DNA of 64,000 nt. Source: Bradyrhizobium sp. 4. Lineage in GTDB: Bacteria; Pseudomonadota; Alphaproteobacteria; Rhizobiales; Xanthobacteraceae. The position numbers and the translations under genes were made by a program. Below, piece by piece: positions 51,909-58,653 of this stretch (its first letter is position 1; the number at the start of each line of letters is the position of its first letter). The stretch spans positions 6,572,001 through 6,636,000 of the forward strand of contig NZ_CP064686.1 of NCBI RefSeq assembly GCF_023100905.1, given 5' to 3'. Under the pieces are notes generated by a model, which saw only the letters and a list, made by a program, of their open reading frames with translations, had not been told where the DNA came from and did not search any database.

Positions 51909-52364
51909 CTAGCCCGTCAGAGCAGCCTTCACCAAACCGGAAGCCTTGCCGAAATCCATCTGGCCGGCGTACTTCGTCTTCAGCACGGCGATCACCTTGC
52001 CCATGTCCTTCATGCCGGCGGCGCCGGTCTCGGCGATGGCATCCGAGATCGCCTTCTTGACGTCGTCGTCCGACATCTGCTTCGGCAGATACGCCGAGAT
52101 CACCGCGATCTCCTCGCGCTCCTGCGCCGCGAGCTCGGCACGGCCGCCCTTCTCGTAGAGCTCGACCGATTCCTGGCGCTGCTTGATCATCTTCTGAAAC
52201 ACGCCGAGCAGGTCCGCGTCCGAGAGCGGCGGCTTGCCGCTGCCGCGCGCCTCGATGTCGGCGTTCTTGATGGTCGAATTGACCATGCGCAGCGTGGACA
52301 GCTTGCGCTCTTCCTTGGCCTTCATGGCCTCCTTGACCGCATTGTTGATGTCGTCGCGCAGCAT
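51909..52364 (-). CDS. GatB/YqeY domain protein
   Basis: The 151-residue protein matches the YqeY family: a helical hairpin (MLRDDINNAVKEAMKAKEERKLSTLRMVNSTIKN) and the C-terminal tRNA-amidotransferase-like tail domain (VISAYLPKQMSDDDVKKAISDAI to DFGKASGLVKAAL). The role is unclear; it resembles the tail of GatB that contacts tRNA. GGGGAG precedes the ATG. In many alphaproteobacteria this gene sits next to carA on one side and dnaG-rpoD on the other; here carA is near but dnaG is about 13 kb away. Confidence 0.92.
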   Translation of the reverse strand: MLRDDINNAVKEAMKAKEERKLSTLRMVNSTIKNADIEARGSGKPPLSDADLLGVFQKMIKQRQESVELYEKGGRAELAAQEREEIAVISAYLPKQMSDDDVKKAISDAIAETGAAGMKDMGKVIAVLKTKYAGQMDFGKASGLVKAALTG

Positions 52365-52397
52365 GATCGTGCTCCCCTAGCATATCCGAGGCCTGAT

Positions 52398-53126
52398 CTA
52401 GGCCGTTCGCGGCCCTGAGACAACCGGGGGGCCCAGCCATTCGACCAGCGCGCGTACCGTCGCCGCGGGCTGCTCCGGCTGCGGCAGGTGTCCGCAATCC
52501 TCCAAAACGACGAGCCTTGCACCGGCAATGCCCTCCGCCATCTCCTTCGAGAGTGCGTTGGGAATCGTGTTGTCCGCATCGCCCGTCAGCACCAATGTCG
52601 GGCATTTGATCGTCGCAAGCGTCGGCCGTGAATCCACCCGCGCGATGATCGCGGTCTGCTGTCGCAGATAGCCTTCGACGCCGACGTCCTCGCCCTGCTC
52701 ATGCACGAGCTGGCGAATACCGGCATCGTCGCGGCGCGACGGATGCACCAGTTCGGGAAACATCTCCTCGCGCGCGGCACGCAGCTCGCCGCGCCTAGCC
52801 CGCTCCATCAGGCCACGGCGGCGCGCGGTCGCCTCCTCCGTGTCGGGCCGCGCCTGAGTGTTGATCAATGCCAGCCTGGCCACCCGCTCGGGCGCCTGGC
52901 GCATGATCTCGAGCGCGATATAGCCGCCCATGGAATGGCCGGCGAGCGCGAAGCGCGGCGGCGCCTCGCTCAGCACCCGCCGGGCGATCGCCGCCATGTT
53001 GTCATCGCGAATATGGTTGGCGACCATCACCGGGCCGAACCGCCACAGCGCCGGGATGACCGGCGCATAGATCCGGGCCGAGGAGGCTAATCCCGGAACC
53101 AGCAGAATCGGTGTCGTCTGGTCCAT
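52398..53126 (-). CDS. Alpha/beta hydrolase
   Basis: This 242-residue protein is a minimal alpha/beta hydrolase. The nucleophile Ser is in LAGHSMGGYIAL (about residues 62-73), the acid is likely Asp in LTGDADNTIP, and the His is in EDCGHLPQPEQP. There is no signal peptide. MhpC/BioH-like esterases and ring-cleavage hydrolases share this shape, so the substrate is open. It is divergent from carA, whose promoter lies in the 146-base gap, and upstream of the yqeY gene on the same strand by 33 bases. Confidence 0.9.
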   Translation of the reverse strand: MDQTTPILLVPGLASSARIYAPVIPALWRFGPVMVANHIRDDNMAAIARRVLSEAPPRFALAGHSMGGYIALEIMRQAPERVARLALINTQARPDTEEATARRRGLMERARRGELRAAREEMFPELVHPSRRDDAGIRQLVHEQGEDVGVEGYLRQQTAIIARVDSRPTLATIKCPTLVLTGDADNTIPNALSKEMAEGIAGARLVVLEDCGHLPQPEQPAATVRALVEWLGPPVVSGPRTA

Positions 53127-53235
53127 TGTTGCCTCCCAAGCCCCGGAATTGGTCGGAAATTATGCTGCGGAGCTTAGGGGCCCAAGGCGACCTGTCAAAT
53201 ATGCAAAAACGCATGTGAATCGGCGCATCTCCGCT

Positions 53236-53264
53236 TTGACGCCGGCGCCCGCGGGGACTATGAA
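53236..53264 (+). promoter_or_regulatory. Sigma-70 promoter of carA
   Basis: TTGACG (53236-53241) and TATGAA (53259-53264) are 17 bases apart, close to consensus. The start point would be about 53271-53273, at or two bases before the carA ATG, so the mRNA has almost no leader. Confidence 0.7.
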
Positions 53265-53272
53265 CCGGGCTC

Positions 53273-54463
53273 ATGACACAACATGATAACGATCACGCCT
53301 GGCCGGACCACAAACCGACCGCGCTGTTGGTGCTTGCCGATGGCACGGTGCTGGAAGGCTTTGGCCTCGGCGCCGAAGGCCAAGCCGTCGGCGAGGTCTG
53401 CTTCAACACCGCGATGACCGGCTACGAGGAGATCCTCACCGATCCCTCCTATGCCGGCCAGCTCATCACCTTCACGTTCCCGCATATCGGCAATGTCGGC
53501 ACCAATGACGACGACATCGAGACGGTGAACATGGCCGCGACGCCCGGCGCGCGCGGCGTGATCCTGCGCACCGCGATCACCGATCCCTCGAACTACCGCG
53601 CCACCAAGCACCTCGACCAGTGGCTGAAGGCCCGCGGCATCATCGGCCTGTCCGGCATCGACACCCGCGCGCTGACCGCGCTGATCCGCAACAAGGGCAT
53701 GCCCAACGCCGTGATCGCACACGCCAGGGATGGCGAGTTCGACCTGCACGGCCTGAAGGAAGAAGCGCGCGAATGGCCGGGGCTCGAGGGCATGGACCTC
53801 GTTCCGATGGTCACCTCCGGCCAGCGTTTCACATGGGACGAAACGCCCTGGCTCTGGGACAAGGGCTTTGGCCGTCAGGACAAGCCTGAGTTCAACGTGG
53901 TCGCCATCGATTACGGCATCAAGCGCAACATTCTGCGCCTGCTCGCCGGCGTCGGCTGCAAGGTCACGGTGGTGCCGGCAACGACGTCATCCGAGGACAT
54001 CCTGGCGATGAAACCGGACGGCGTGTTCCTGTCGAACGGTCCCGGCGATCCGGCCGCGACCGGCAAATATGCCGTGCCCGTGATCCAGGACGTGATCAAG
54101 TCGGGCACGCCGACATTCGGAATTTGTCTCGGCCATCAGATGCTCGGCCTCGCCGTCGGCGCCAAGACCAAGAAGATGCACCAGGGCCATCACGGCGCCA
54201 ATCATCCCGTGAAGGACGAGACCACCGGCAAGGTCGAGATCACCTCGATGAACCACGGCTTTGCCGTGGACGAGAGCACCCTGCCGACCGGCGCGACGCA
54301 GACCCACATCTCGCTGTTCGACGGCTCCAATTGCGGCATCCAGCTCGACGGCAAGCCGGTGTTCTCGGTGCAGTACCACCCCGAGGCCTCGCCGGGTCCG
54401 CGCGACTCGCACTATCTGTTCCAGCGTTTTGCGGATCTGATGCGGCAGAACAAGAGCGCGTAA
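53273..54463 (+). CDS. carA: Carbamoyl-phosphate synthase small subunit
   Basis: The 396-residue glutaminase subunit releases ammonia from glutamine for CarB, feeding pyrimidine and arginine synthesis. The N-terminal CPSase domain has LVLADGTVLEGFGLGAEG and FNTAMTGYEEILTDPSYAGQ. The class I glutaminase domain has the nucleophile Cys in FGICLGHQML and the His/Glu in SVQYHPEASPGP. There is no ribosome site before the ATG at 53273, which fits the predicted leaderless start. carB is 4.2 kb downstream on the same strand, with four to five unrelated genes between. Confidence 0.97.
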   Translation: MTQHDNDHAWPDHKPTALLVLADGTVLEGFGLGAEGQAVGEVCFNTAMTGYEEILTDPSYAGQLITFTFPHIGNVGTNDDDIETVNMAATPGARGVILRTAITDPSNYRATKHLDQWLKARGIIGLSGIDTRALTALIRNKGMPNAVIAHARDGEFDLHGLKEEAREWPGLEGMDLVPMVTSGQRFTWDETPWLWDKGFGRQDKPEFNVVAIDYGIKRNILRLLAGVGCKVTVVPATTSSEDILAMKPDGVFLSNGPGDPAATGKYAVPVIQDVIKSGTPTFGICLGHQMLGLAVGAKTKKMHQGHHGANHPVKDETTGKVEITSMNHGFAVDESTLPTGATQTHISLFDGSNCGIQLDGKPVFSVQYHPEASPGPRDSHYLFQRFADLMRQNKSA

Positions 54464-54500
54464 GGCGCGCGCGCTCTTTCGCAATTAACGTCATGACAAA

Positions 54501-54528
54501 GAGCCCAGGCCTGGTCCCGGGCTTTTTT
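54501..54528 (+). terminator. Rho-independent terminator after carA
   Basis: AGCCC and GGGCT (with GG/CC inside and a mismatch) form a stem followed by six T, 38 bases after the carA stop. Confidence 0.7.
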
Positions 54529-54591
54529 CGTGAAAGGAACGCCGCTTAGCTCCCTTCGTTGATCCCTGCTACGCTCACGCAGGAGCCCCTT

Positions 54592-55113
54592 ATGTCCGTC
54601 GTCCGCGACAATGCCGAGCCGCTCGCCATCGTGTTTGAGGATGACGGGCTCGTGCCGAACAATATCCTTCCCTTCCTGGTCTACCAGGCCGCGGTGAAGC
54701 TCGATTCCAGACAGCCGGAAGAGACGATCGAACGCTTGTTCGAAGCGAACGGCTGGGGCGGCACGTGGCGCAATGGCGTCTTCGACTATCTGCATTATCA
54801 CGCGACGGTGCACGAGGTGCTCGGCGTTGCGCGTGGCAGCGCGCGCGTCCGCTTCGGCGGCGACCATGGCCAGGAGCTGGAGATCAAGGCCGGCGACGTC
54901 GCGATCCTGCCCGCCGGCACAGGTCACCAGCGCATCAAGGCGAGCGAGGATTTCTGCGTGATCGGCGCTTATCCGCCGGGTGCGAAGATGGAGATCACCC
55001 GCGCAACGCCGGAGAACCACGCGAAAGCGCTGAAGACGATTCCAAACGTCGCGCTGCCGCCGGCCGATCCGGTGACGGGGAAGGATGGGGCGTTGATGCG
55101 GTTGTGGCGGTAG
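54592..55113 (+). CDS. Cupin-fold protein
   Basis: The 173-residue protein has a single cupin barrel: HYHATVHEVLGVARGSARVRFGG (motif 1, about residues 66-88), and AGDVAILPAGTGHQRI (motif 2, about 100-115), with the usual metal-ligand pattern HxH-x4-E and a later His. Cupins of this kind, often annotated YlbA- or YjlB-like, bind a metal and small ligand. AGGAG lies six bases before the ATG at 54592. It sits in single-gene form between the carA terminator and an intergenic palindrome. Confidence 0.85.
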   Translation: MSVVRDNAEPLAIVFEDDGLVPNNILPFLVYQAAVKLDSRQPEETIERLFEANGWGGTWRNGVFDYLHYHATVHEVLGVARGSARVRFGGDHGQELEIKAGDVAILPAGTGHQRIKASEDFCVIGAYPPGAKMEITRATPENHAKALKTIPNVALPPADPVTGKDGALMRLWR

Positions 55114-55129
55114 CTACAAAGACGGTGCA

Positions 55130-55225
55130 GTAGGGTGGGCAAAGCGAAGCGTGCCCACCAAACAGTTTGAACTGCGGATAGATGGTGGGCACGGCGCGCG
55201 AAGAGCGCGCCTTTGCCCACCCTAC
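55130..55225. repeat. Nested intergenic palindrome (GTAGGGTGGGCAAAG type)
   Basis: The outer arms GTAGGGTGGGCAAAG (55130-55144) and CTTTGCCCACCCTAC (55211-55225) are perfect inverted repeats. Inner arms GTGCCCACCA (55151-55160) and TGGTGGGCAC (55173-55182) form a second stem. This is a typical multi-copy Bradyrhizobium intergenic element and may end transcription of both convergent genes. Confidence 0.85.
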
Positions 55226-55236
55226 GACAGCGTCAC

Positions 55237-55761
55237 CTACGCCTCGTTCGCACCTTCCTGTCTTGTGGCTTCGAACAGGAACCAGGTACGGCGTTCGGTC
55301 TCGTCGATGAAGTTTTCGAGGATGCTGGCGCTGGCGACGTCACCGGCGTCGTCGCAGACCTCGTGTGCCTTGCGCATTGCGGCGGCGACATGCTTGTTGT
55401 CCTGCATCAACTCGCGCAGCATCTCGCGCGGCGGGACATAGTCTTCATTGTTGTCCTTGATGGTCTGAAGCTTGGCGATCTGCCCGATCGACTTCAGCGT
55501 GACGCCGCCGATCTTGCGGACGCGCTCGGCGAGCTGGTCGGTGGTGGCGAAGATCTGGTCGGACTGCTCGTCAAGCAGCAGATGATAATCGCGGAAATGC
55601 CGGCCGCTGATGTGCCAGTGGAAATTCTTGGTCTTCAGATACAGCGCGAACGCGTCGGCCAGAAGCACGTTGAGCGCCTCCGAAACCTTGTTGACCGCCT
55701 GGGACGACAGATCGGTGGGTGTATCGAGGTCGGGCGAGACCTTTTGTGGGGCTTTGCTCAC
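55237..55761 (-). CDS. dps: Dps-family ferritin-like protein
   Basis: The 174-residue protein is a Dps-type miniferritin that stores iron and protects DNA from oxidants. The ferroxidase ligands are in NFHWHISGRHFRDYHLLLDEQSD (about residues 46-68; His and, 12 residues later, Asp-x3-Glu). The start is a GTG at 55761 with AGGAAGG eight bases upstream; a longer frame from 55809 lacks a site. The N-terminal tail holds only a few basic residues, so DNA binding may be weak. Confidence 0.93.
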   Translation of the reverse strand: MSKAPQKVSPDLDTPTDLSSQAVNKVSEALNVLLADAFALYLKTKNFHWHISGRHFRDYHLLLDEQSDQIFATTDQLAERVRKIGGVTLKSIGQIAKLQTIKDNNEDYVPPREMLRELMQDNKHVAAAMRKAHEVCDDAGDVASASILENFIDETERRTWFLFEATRQEGANEA

Positions 55762-55874
55762 GGGAAACCTTCCTGTTAGGACGCAAACATTGACGGCGCG
55801 CCGCCGCACCCCTAACGCAGGCGGGCAGCGCCGGTTCCTTCAGCGGAACCGTTTGGCCGGGGACCTCGACGACC

Positions 55875-56576
55875 ATGGACGATTGGATCGATTACTACGA
55901 CTCGACGCACACGATCTATGTCAGCAAGCTGCATCGCGACTTGCACTTCCAGATCATCGCGCGGGACATCATCGGCTACATTTCTTCGCCCGAGGCGACC
56001 GTGCTCGACTATGCCTGCGGCGAGGCGCTGTCGGCGAGCCAGGTCGCGGCTGTCTGCGGCAAGCTGATCCTCGCCGAGCCCGCGCCCGGCGTGCGCGGCC
56101 GGTTGATCGCGCGGTTTGCCCCGAACACGAAAATCCGCGTCCGCTCGCTCGATGACGTCCACAACATGCAGGAGCAGTCGATCGATCTCGTCGTGATGAA
56201 CTCGGTCGCGCAATACATGGCGCCGGACGAGCTCGACGCAGCGCTCCTCAACTTCCGCCGCATCCTGAAGCCCTCCGGCAAGCTGGTGCTCGGCGACATC
56301 CTCCAGCCCAATGTCGGCATGTTCAGGGACGTCACAGCGCTACTCAGCTTCGGCCTTCGTCACGGCTTTTTGAAAGATGCGCTGATCGGGCTGATCAGCA
56401 CCGCATTGTCGGATTACCGTCAGCTGCGCACGCGCATCGGGCTGCAGCGCTACAGTGAGGAGGAGATCACCGCCAAGCTCAAGACCGCCGGCTTCACGGT
56501 CCAGCGCGCTCACCGCAATATCGGCCACAATAGCTGGCGCATGACGTTCGTCGCGCGGCCGCCATTAGTTCGGTAA
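55875..56576 (+). CDS. SAM-dependent methyltransferase, class I
   Basis: The 233-residue protein has a Rossmann methyltransferase core with motif I VLDYACGEALSAS (about residues 43-55), an acidic residue at the end of strand 2 (LAEPAPG), IDLVVMNSVAQYM (motif IV region) and LKPSGKLVLGDI (post motif). The C-terminal part is helical with a RIGLQRYSEEEI segment. The substrate is unknown; small-molecule or quinone-type methylation is possible. It is divergent from dps and followed by a tRNA-like gene after 90 bases. Confidence 0.88.
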   Translation: MDDWIDYYDSTHTIYVSKLHRDLHFQIIARDIIGYISSPEATVLDYACGEALSASQVAAVCGKLILAEPAPGVRGRLIARFAPNTKIRVRSLDDVHNMQEQSIDLVVMNSVAQYMAPDELDAALLNFRRILKPSGKLVLGDILQPNVGMFRDVTALLSFGLRHGFLKDALIGLISTALSDYRQLRTRIGLQRYSEEEITAKLKTAGFTVQRAHRNIGHNSWRMTFVARPPLVR

Positions 56577-56666
56577 ACCTCTCGGATTCGGTAAGCTTCC
56601 TGAGTTCGTTAAGCATAACGTCTGCCTGAGGTGGCTTGTCGCACCCCGATCAGTAATGATCGCCGC

Positions 56667-56742
56667 GGCCCGGTGGCGGAAGTGTCTACGCGAGGGCGAT
56701 GCATCGCTCTTTATCCTGGTTCAAATCCAGGCCGGGTCTCCA
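56667..56742 (+). tRNA. tRNA-Cys-like gene with an 8-base anticodon loop
   Basis: The sequence folds as a tRNA: acceptor GGCCCGG/CCGGGTC (one G-T pair), D arm GCG/CGC, T arm CCTGG-TTCAAAT-CCAGG, discriminator T and encoded CCA (56740-56742). T73 and a GCA triplet in the anticodon loop suggest cysteine. However, the five-base stem AGGGC/GCTCT leaves an eight-base loop GATGCATC (or a sixth pair with a six-base loop), position 37 is T instead of a purine, and the D loop lacks the usual GG. It may be a tRNA pseudogene, a tRNA-like RNA or a non-standard tRNA-Cys. The CCA end runs into an inverted repeat. Confidence 0.6.
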
Positions 56743-56804
56743 CGCTTCGCCCCTGCGGGGCTACGCGTGGCGCAGCCACGCGAGACCCGAAGGGGCGAAG
56801 CGTG
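56741..56804. repeat. Cruciform inverted repeat abutting the tRNA-like gene
   Basis: CACGCTTCGCCCCT (56741-56754) and AGGGGCGAAGCGTG (56791-56804) are perfect inverted arms. A second stem CGCGTGGC-GCA-GCCACGCG (56764-56782) lies inside. The left arm starts with the last two bases of the tRNA-like CCA. Confidence 0.8.
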
Positions 56805-56856
56805 TCCGGCGTAGCTGGAGCGAAGCGCAAGCGAAGACGGACTGGCCGCCCAATCC

Positions 56857-57228
56857 TCAATCAGCCTCAACCAGATCGTGCTCCGACAGCAGCCGCAGCC
56901 GGTCGGCATCCTTTGCCGCGGACGTGATGACTGCATCGAGCAGGCCCGGAAAGCGTGCGTCCAGATCCGCGCGGCGCAGCCGCACGAACCGGTTGGTGCC
57001 GGCGACGCGGGTCTGCATCAGGCCGCATTCGCGTAGCTTGGCGAAGTGATAGGCAAGATTCGACTTGCCGCTGAGCGCGTTGAAGTCGCCGCAGCACAGC
57101 TCGCCGCTGACAGGTTCCTGCTGGGCGAGCTGATACACAATCGCCAATCTGATCGGATCGCTCAGGCAATCCAGGACCATCGGCAGTTCGATCTGCTCGC
57201 GGGTGGGGTGAGGAGGCGTGCGGCTCAT
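56857..57228 (-). CDS. ArsR-family repressor of the divergent MFS gene
   Basis: The 123-residue winged-helix protein has PMVLDCLSDPIRLAIVYQLA at the start and KSNLAYHFAKLRECGLMQTRVAG as the recognition helix and wing lead. A Cys pair in GELCCGDF (about residues 42-49) precedes the recognition helix, in the general area of the ArsR alpha-3 thiol site, so a metal, metalloid or electrophile could be sensed. It is divergent from an MFS transporter gene. Two identical palindromes in the 111-base gap are its likely operators. Confidence 0.92.
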   Translation of the reverse strand: MSRTPPHPTREQIELPMVLDCLSDPIRLAIVYQLAQQEPVSGELCCGDFNALSGKSNLAYHFAKLRECGLMQTRVAGTNRFVRLRRADLDARFPGLLDAVITSAAKDADRLRLLSEHDLVEAD

Positions 57229-57258
57229 GGTCTGAGATCATAGCGAAATGGCCTCAAT

Positions 57259-57276
57259 GTTCAATAGTTCTTGAAC
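57259..57276. promoter_or_regulatory. Predicted ArsR operator 1
   Basis: GTTCAA-N6-TTGAAC is a perfect palindrome. It is centred 48 bases from an identical site and lies near the start of the ArsR gene, where it would mediate autorepression. Confidence 0.75.
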
Positions 57277-57306
57277 CAATTGACTCGCGACCCGGTCCCA
57301 CCCATA

Positions 57307-57324
57307 GTTCAATAAACGTTGAAC
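57307..57324. promoter_or_regulatory. Predicted ArsR operator 2
   Basis: GTTCAA-N6-TTGAAC repeats the arms of operator 1 exactly. It ends 15 bases before the MFS start codon and would control that gene. Confidence 0.75.
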
Positions 57325-57339
57325 ATAGGGATTTTCCTG

Positions 57340-58509
57340 ATGAGCGTATTCTGGCTGGCCTGGGCGGCCTTTGCGATCGGCACGGAAGGCTTTGTCATTG
57401 CTGGGCTTTTGCCGTCTATCGCAACCGACCTGGCGATTTCCGTCCCCGCCGCCGGCCAGTTGGTCACGGCCTACGCCCTCACCTACGCGGTCGGCTCGCC
57501 GATCCTGGCGGTGACGCTGAACAATATCGACCGCCGCACCGTGCTGGCCCTGGCGCTATCGACTTTCATTGCCGGAAACCTCGCGGCCATGGTGGCGTCG
57601 AATTACGCCCTGTTGCTGGCCTCGCGCATGCTGATGGCGTTAGGCTCCGGGCTGTGCATGCCGACCGCGCTGGCCGTATCCGTGGCCGTCGCCGCGCCGG
57701 AGCGGCGCGGCCGCGCGGTGGCGCTCGTCACCTCAGGCCTCACGGTTGCGACCGTCATCGGCGTTCCCCTCGGCAATCTCGTCGGCAGCCTACTCGGCTG
57801 GCGCGCGACCTTTGCCATGGTCGCCCTGATCGGCGCCGTTGCGCTCGCCGGCCTCCTGCTCGGCCTGCCCCGCGGCCTGCCGCGCAACACAGCCTCGCTC
57901 AGCGATCGGCTGGCGGTGGCGCGTCACCGCAATGTCCTGGTCGCGCTTCTGATCACGATTTTATGGGCGCTCGGCGGCTTCACCGTGTTTACCTATTTCG
58001 CGGTCCCGCTGCACGGCCTTGGATTCGACGCCTCGCAGATCAGCCTCGCGCTGCTGGTGTTCGGCGGCGCGGCCGCGATCGGCAACATGCTCGGCGGCGT
58101 CCTGGCCGACCGGCTCGGCACGCTCGCCACAGCAGGTCTCGGGCTTGCCGGCATGGCCAGCGCGCTGATCCTGCATTCGCTGGTCCTGAAGCTGATGCCG
58201 GGACAGGCGCGTTATGCGGTGCTGGGCGCGATCTTCCTCTGGGGCATCTCGGGATGGGCGTTCTACCCGGCCCAGGTCGCCAGCATCATCCGGATTGAGC
58301 CGCAGGCCTCGATGATCGCGCTCTCGCTCAACGCCTCGGCCATGTATCTCGGCTTTGCGATCGGCGGAGCCTTGGGCGGCGCCGTGCTTGCGGCGTGGAG
58401 CCCGGCGGATCTGGGCTGGGTCGGCGGATTGAGCGTTTCGGCGGCTCTTCTGGTCCATCTCGCCCGCGGCTGGCAGGCCCGGCCAAAACCCGTCAAAATT
58501 GCCGGTTGA
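57340..58509 (+). CDS. MFS transporter, DHA1-type
   Basis: The 389-residue product has twelve predicted membrane segments and the MFS motif-like NNIDRRTVLALAL loop between helices 2 and 3, followed by the SRMLMALGSGLCMPTALAVSV region of helices 4 and 5. The size and TEGFVIAGLLPSIATDLAIS start fit the drug:H+ antiporter (DHA1, AraJ/Bcr-like) group, which exports small organic toxins. The ATG at 57340 has AGGG nine bases upstream. Control by the divergent ArsR suggests that its substrate or a related metal or organic toxin is the inducer. Confidence 0.9.
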   Translation: MSVFWLAWAAFAIGTEGFVIAGLLPSIATDLAISVPAAGQLVTAYALTYAVGSPILAVTLNNIDRRTVLALALSTFIAGNLAAMVASNYALLLASRMLMALGSGLCMPTALAVSVAVAAPERRGRAVALVTSGLTVATVIGVPLGNLVGSLLGWRATFAMVALIGAVALAGLLLGLPRGLPRNTASLSDRLAVARHRNVLVALLITILWALGGFTVFTYFAVPLHGLGFDASQISLALLVFGGAAAIGNMLGGVLADRLGTLATAGLGLAGMASALILHSLVLKLMPGQARYAVLGAIFLWGISGWAFYPAQVASIIRIEPQASMIALSLNASAMYLGFAIGGALGGAVLAAWSPADLGWVGGLSVSAALLVHLARGWQARPKPVKIAG

Positions 58510-58592
58510 TGGGCGTTTTTCGGGGTTTCGCCGCCCTGAAAACTGGTCTAAGACCCACCCCGCGCGCGAGGGGGACCAACGCGCTCTCGGCC

Positions 58593-58624
58593 AAAGGGAC
58601 GCGCAGCAGGCGCGCCCTTTTTTT
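58593..58624 (+). terminator. Rho-independent terminator before carB
   Basis: AAAGGG-A-CGCG and CGCGCCCTTT form a stem with one bulged A around CAGCAGG, followed by T residues. It ends the MFS transcript and lies 29 bases before the carB start, so carB must have its own promoter downstream or read through. Confidence 0.75.
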
Positions 58625-58653
58625 GTGCCCAAATTCCACTTCGGCGAGAGTTG

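Noticed and set aside
53128..53272. Riboswitch or attenuator before carA
   Set aside because: The predicted promoter leaves no leader, and no convincing hairpin/antiterminator pair is visible in the gap.
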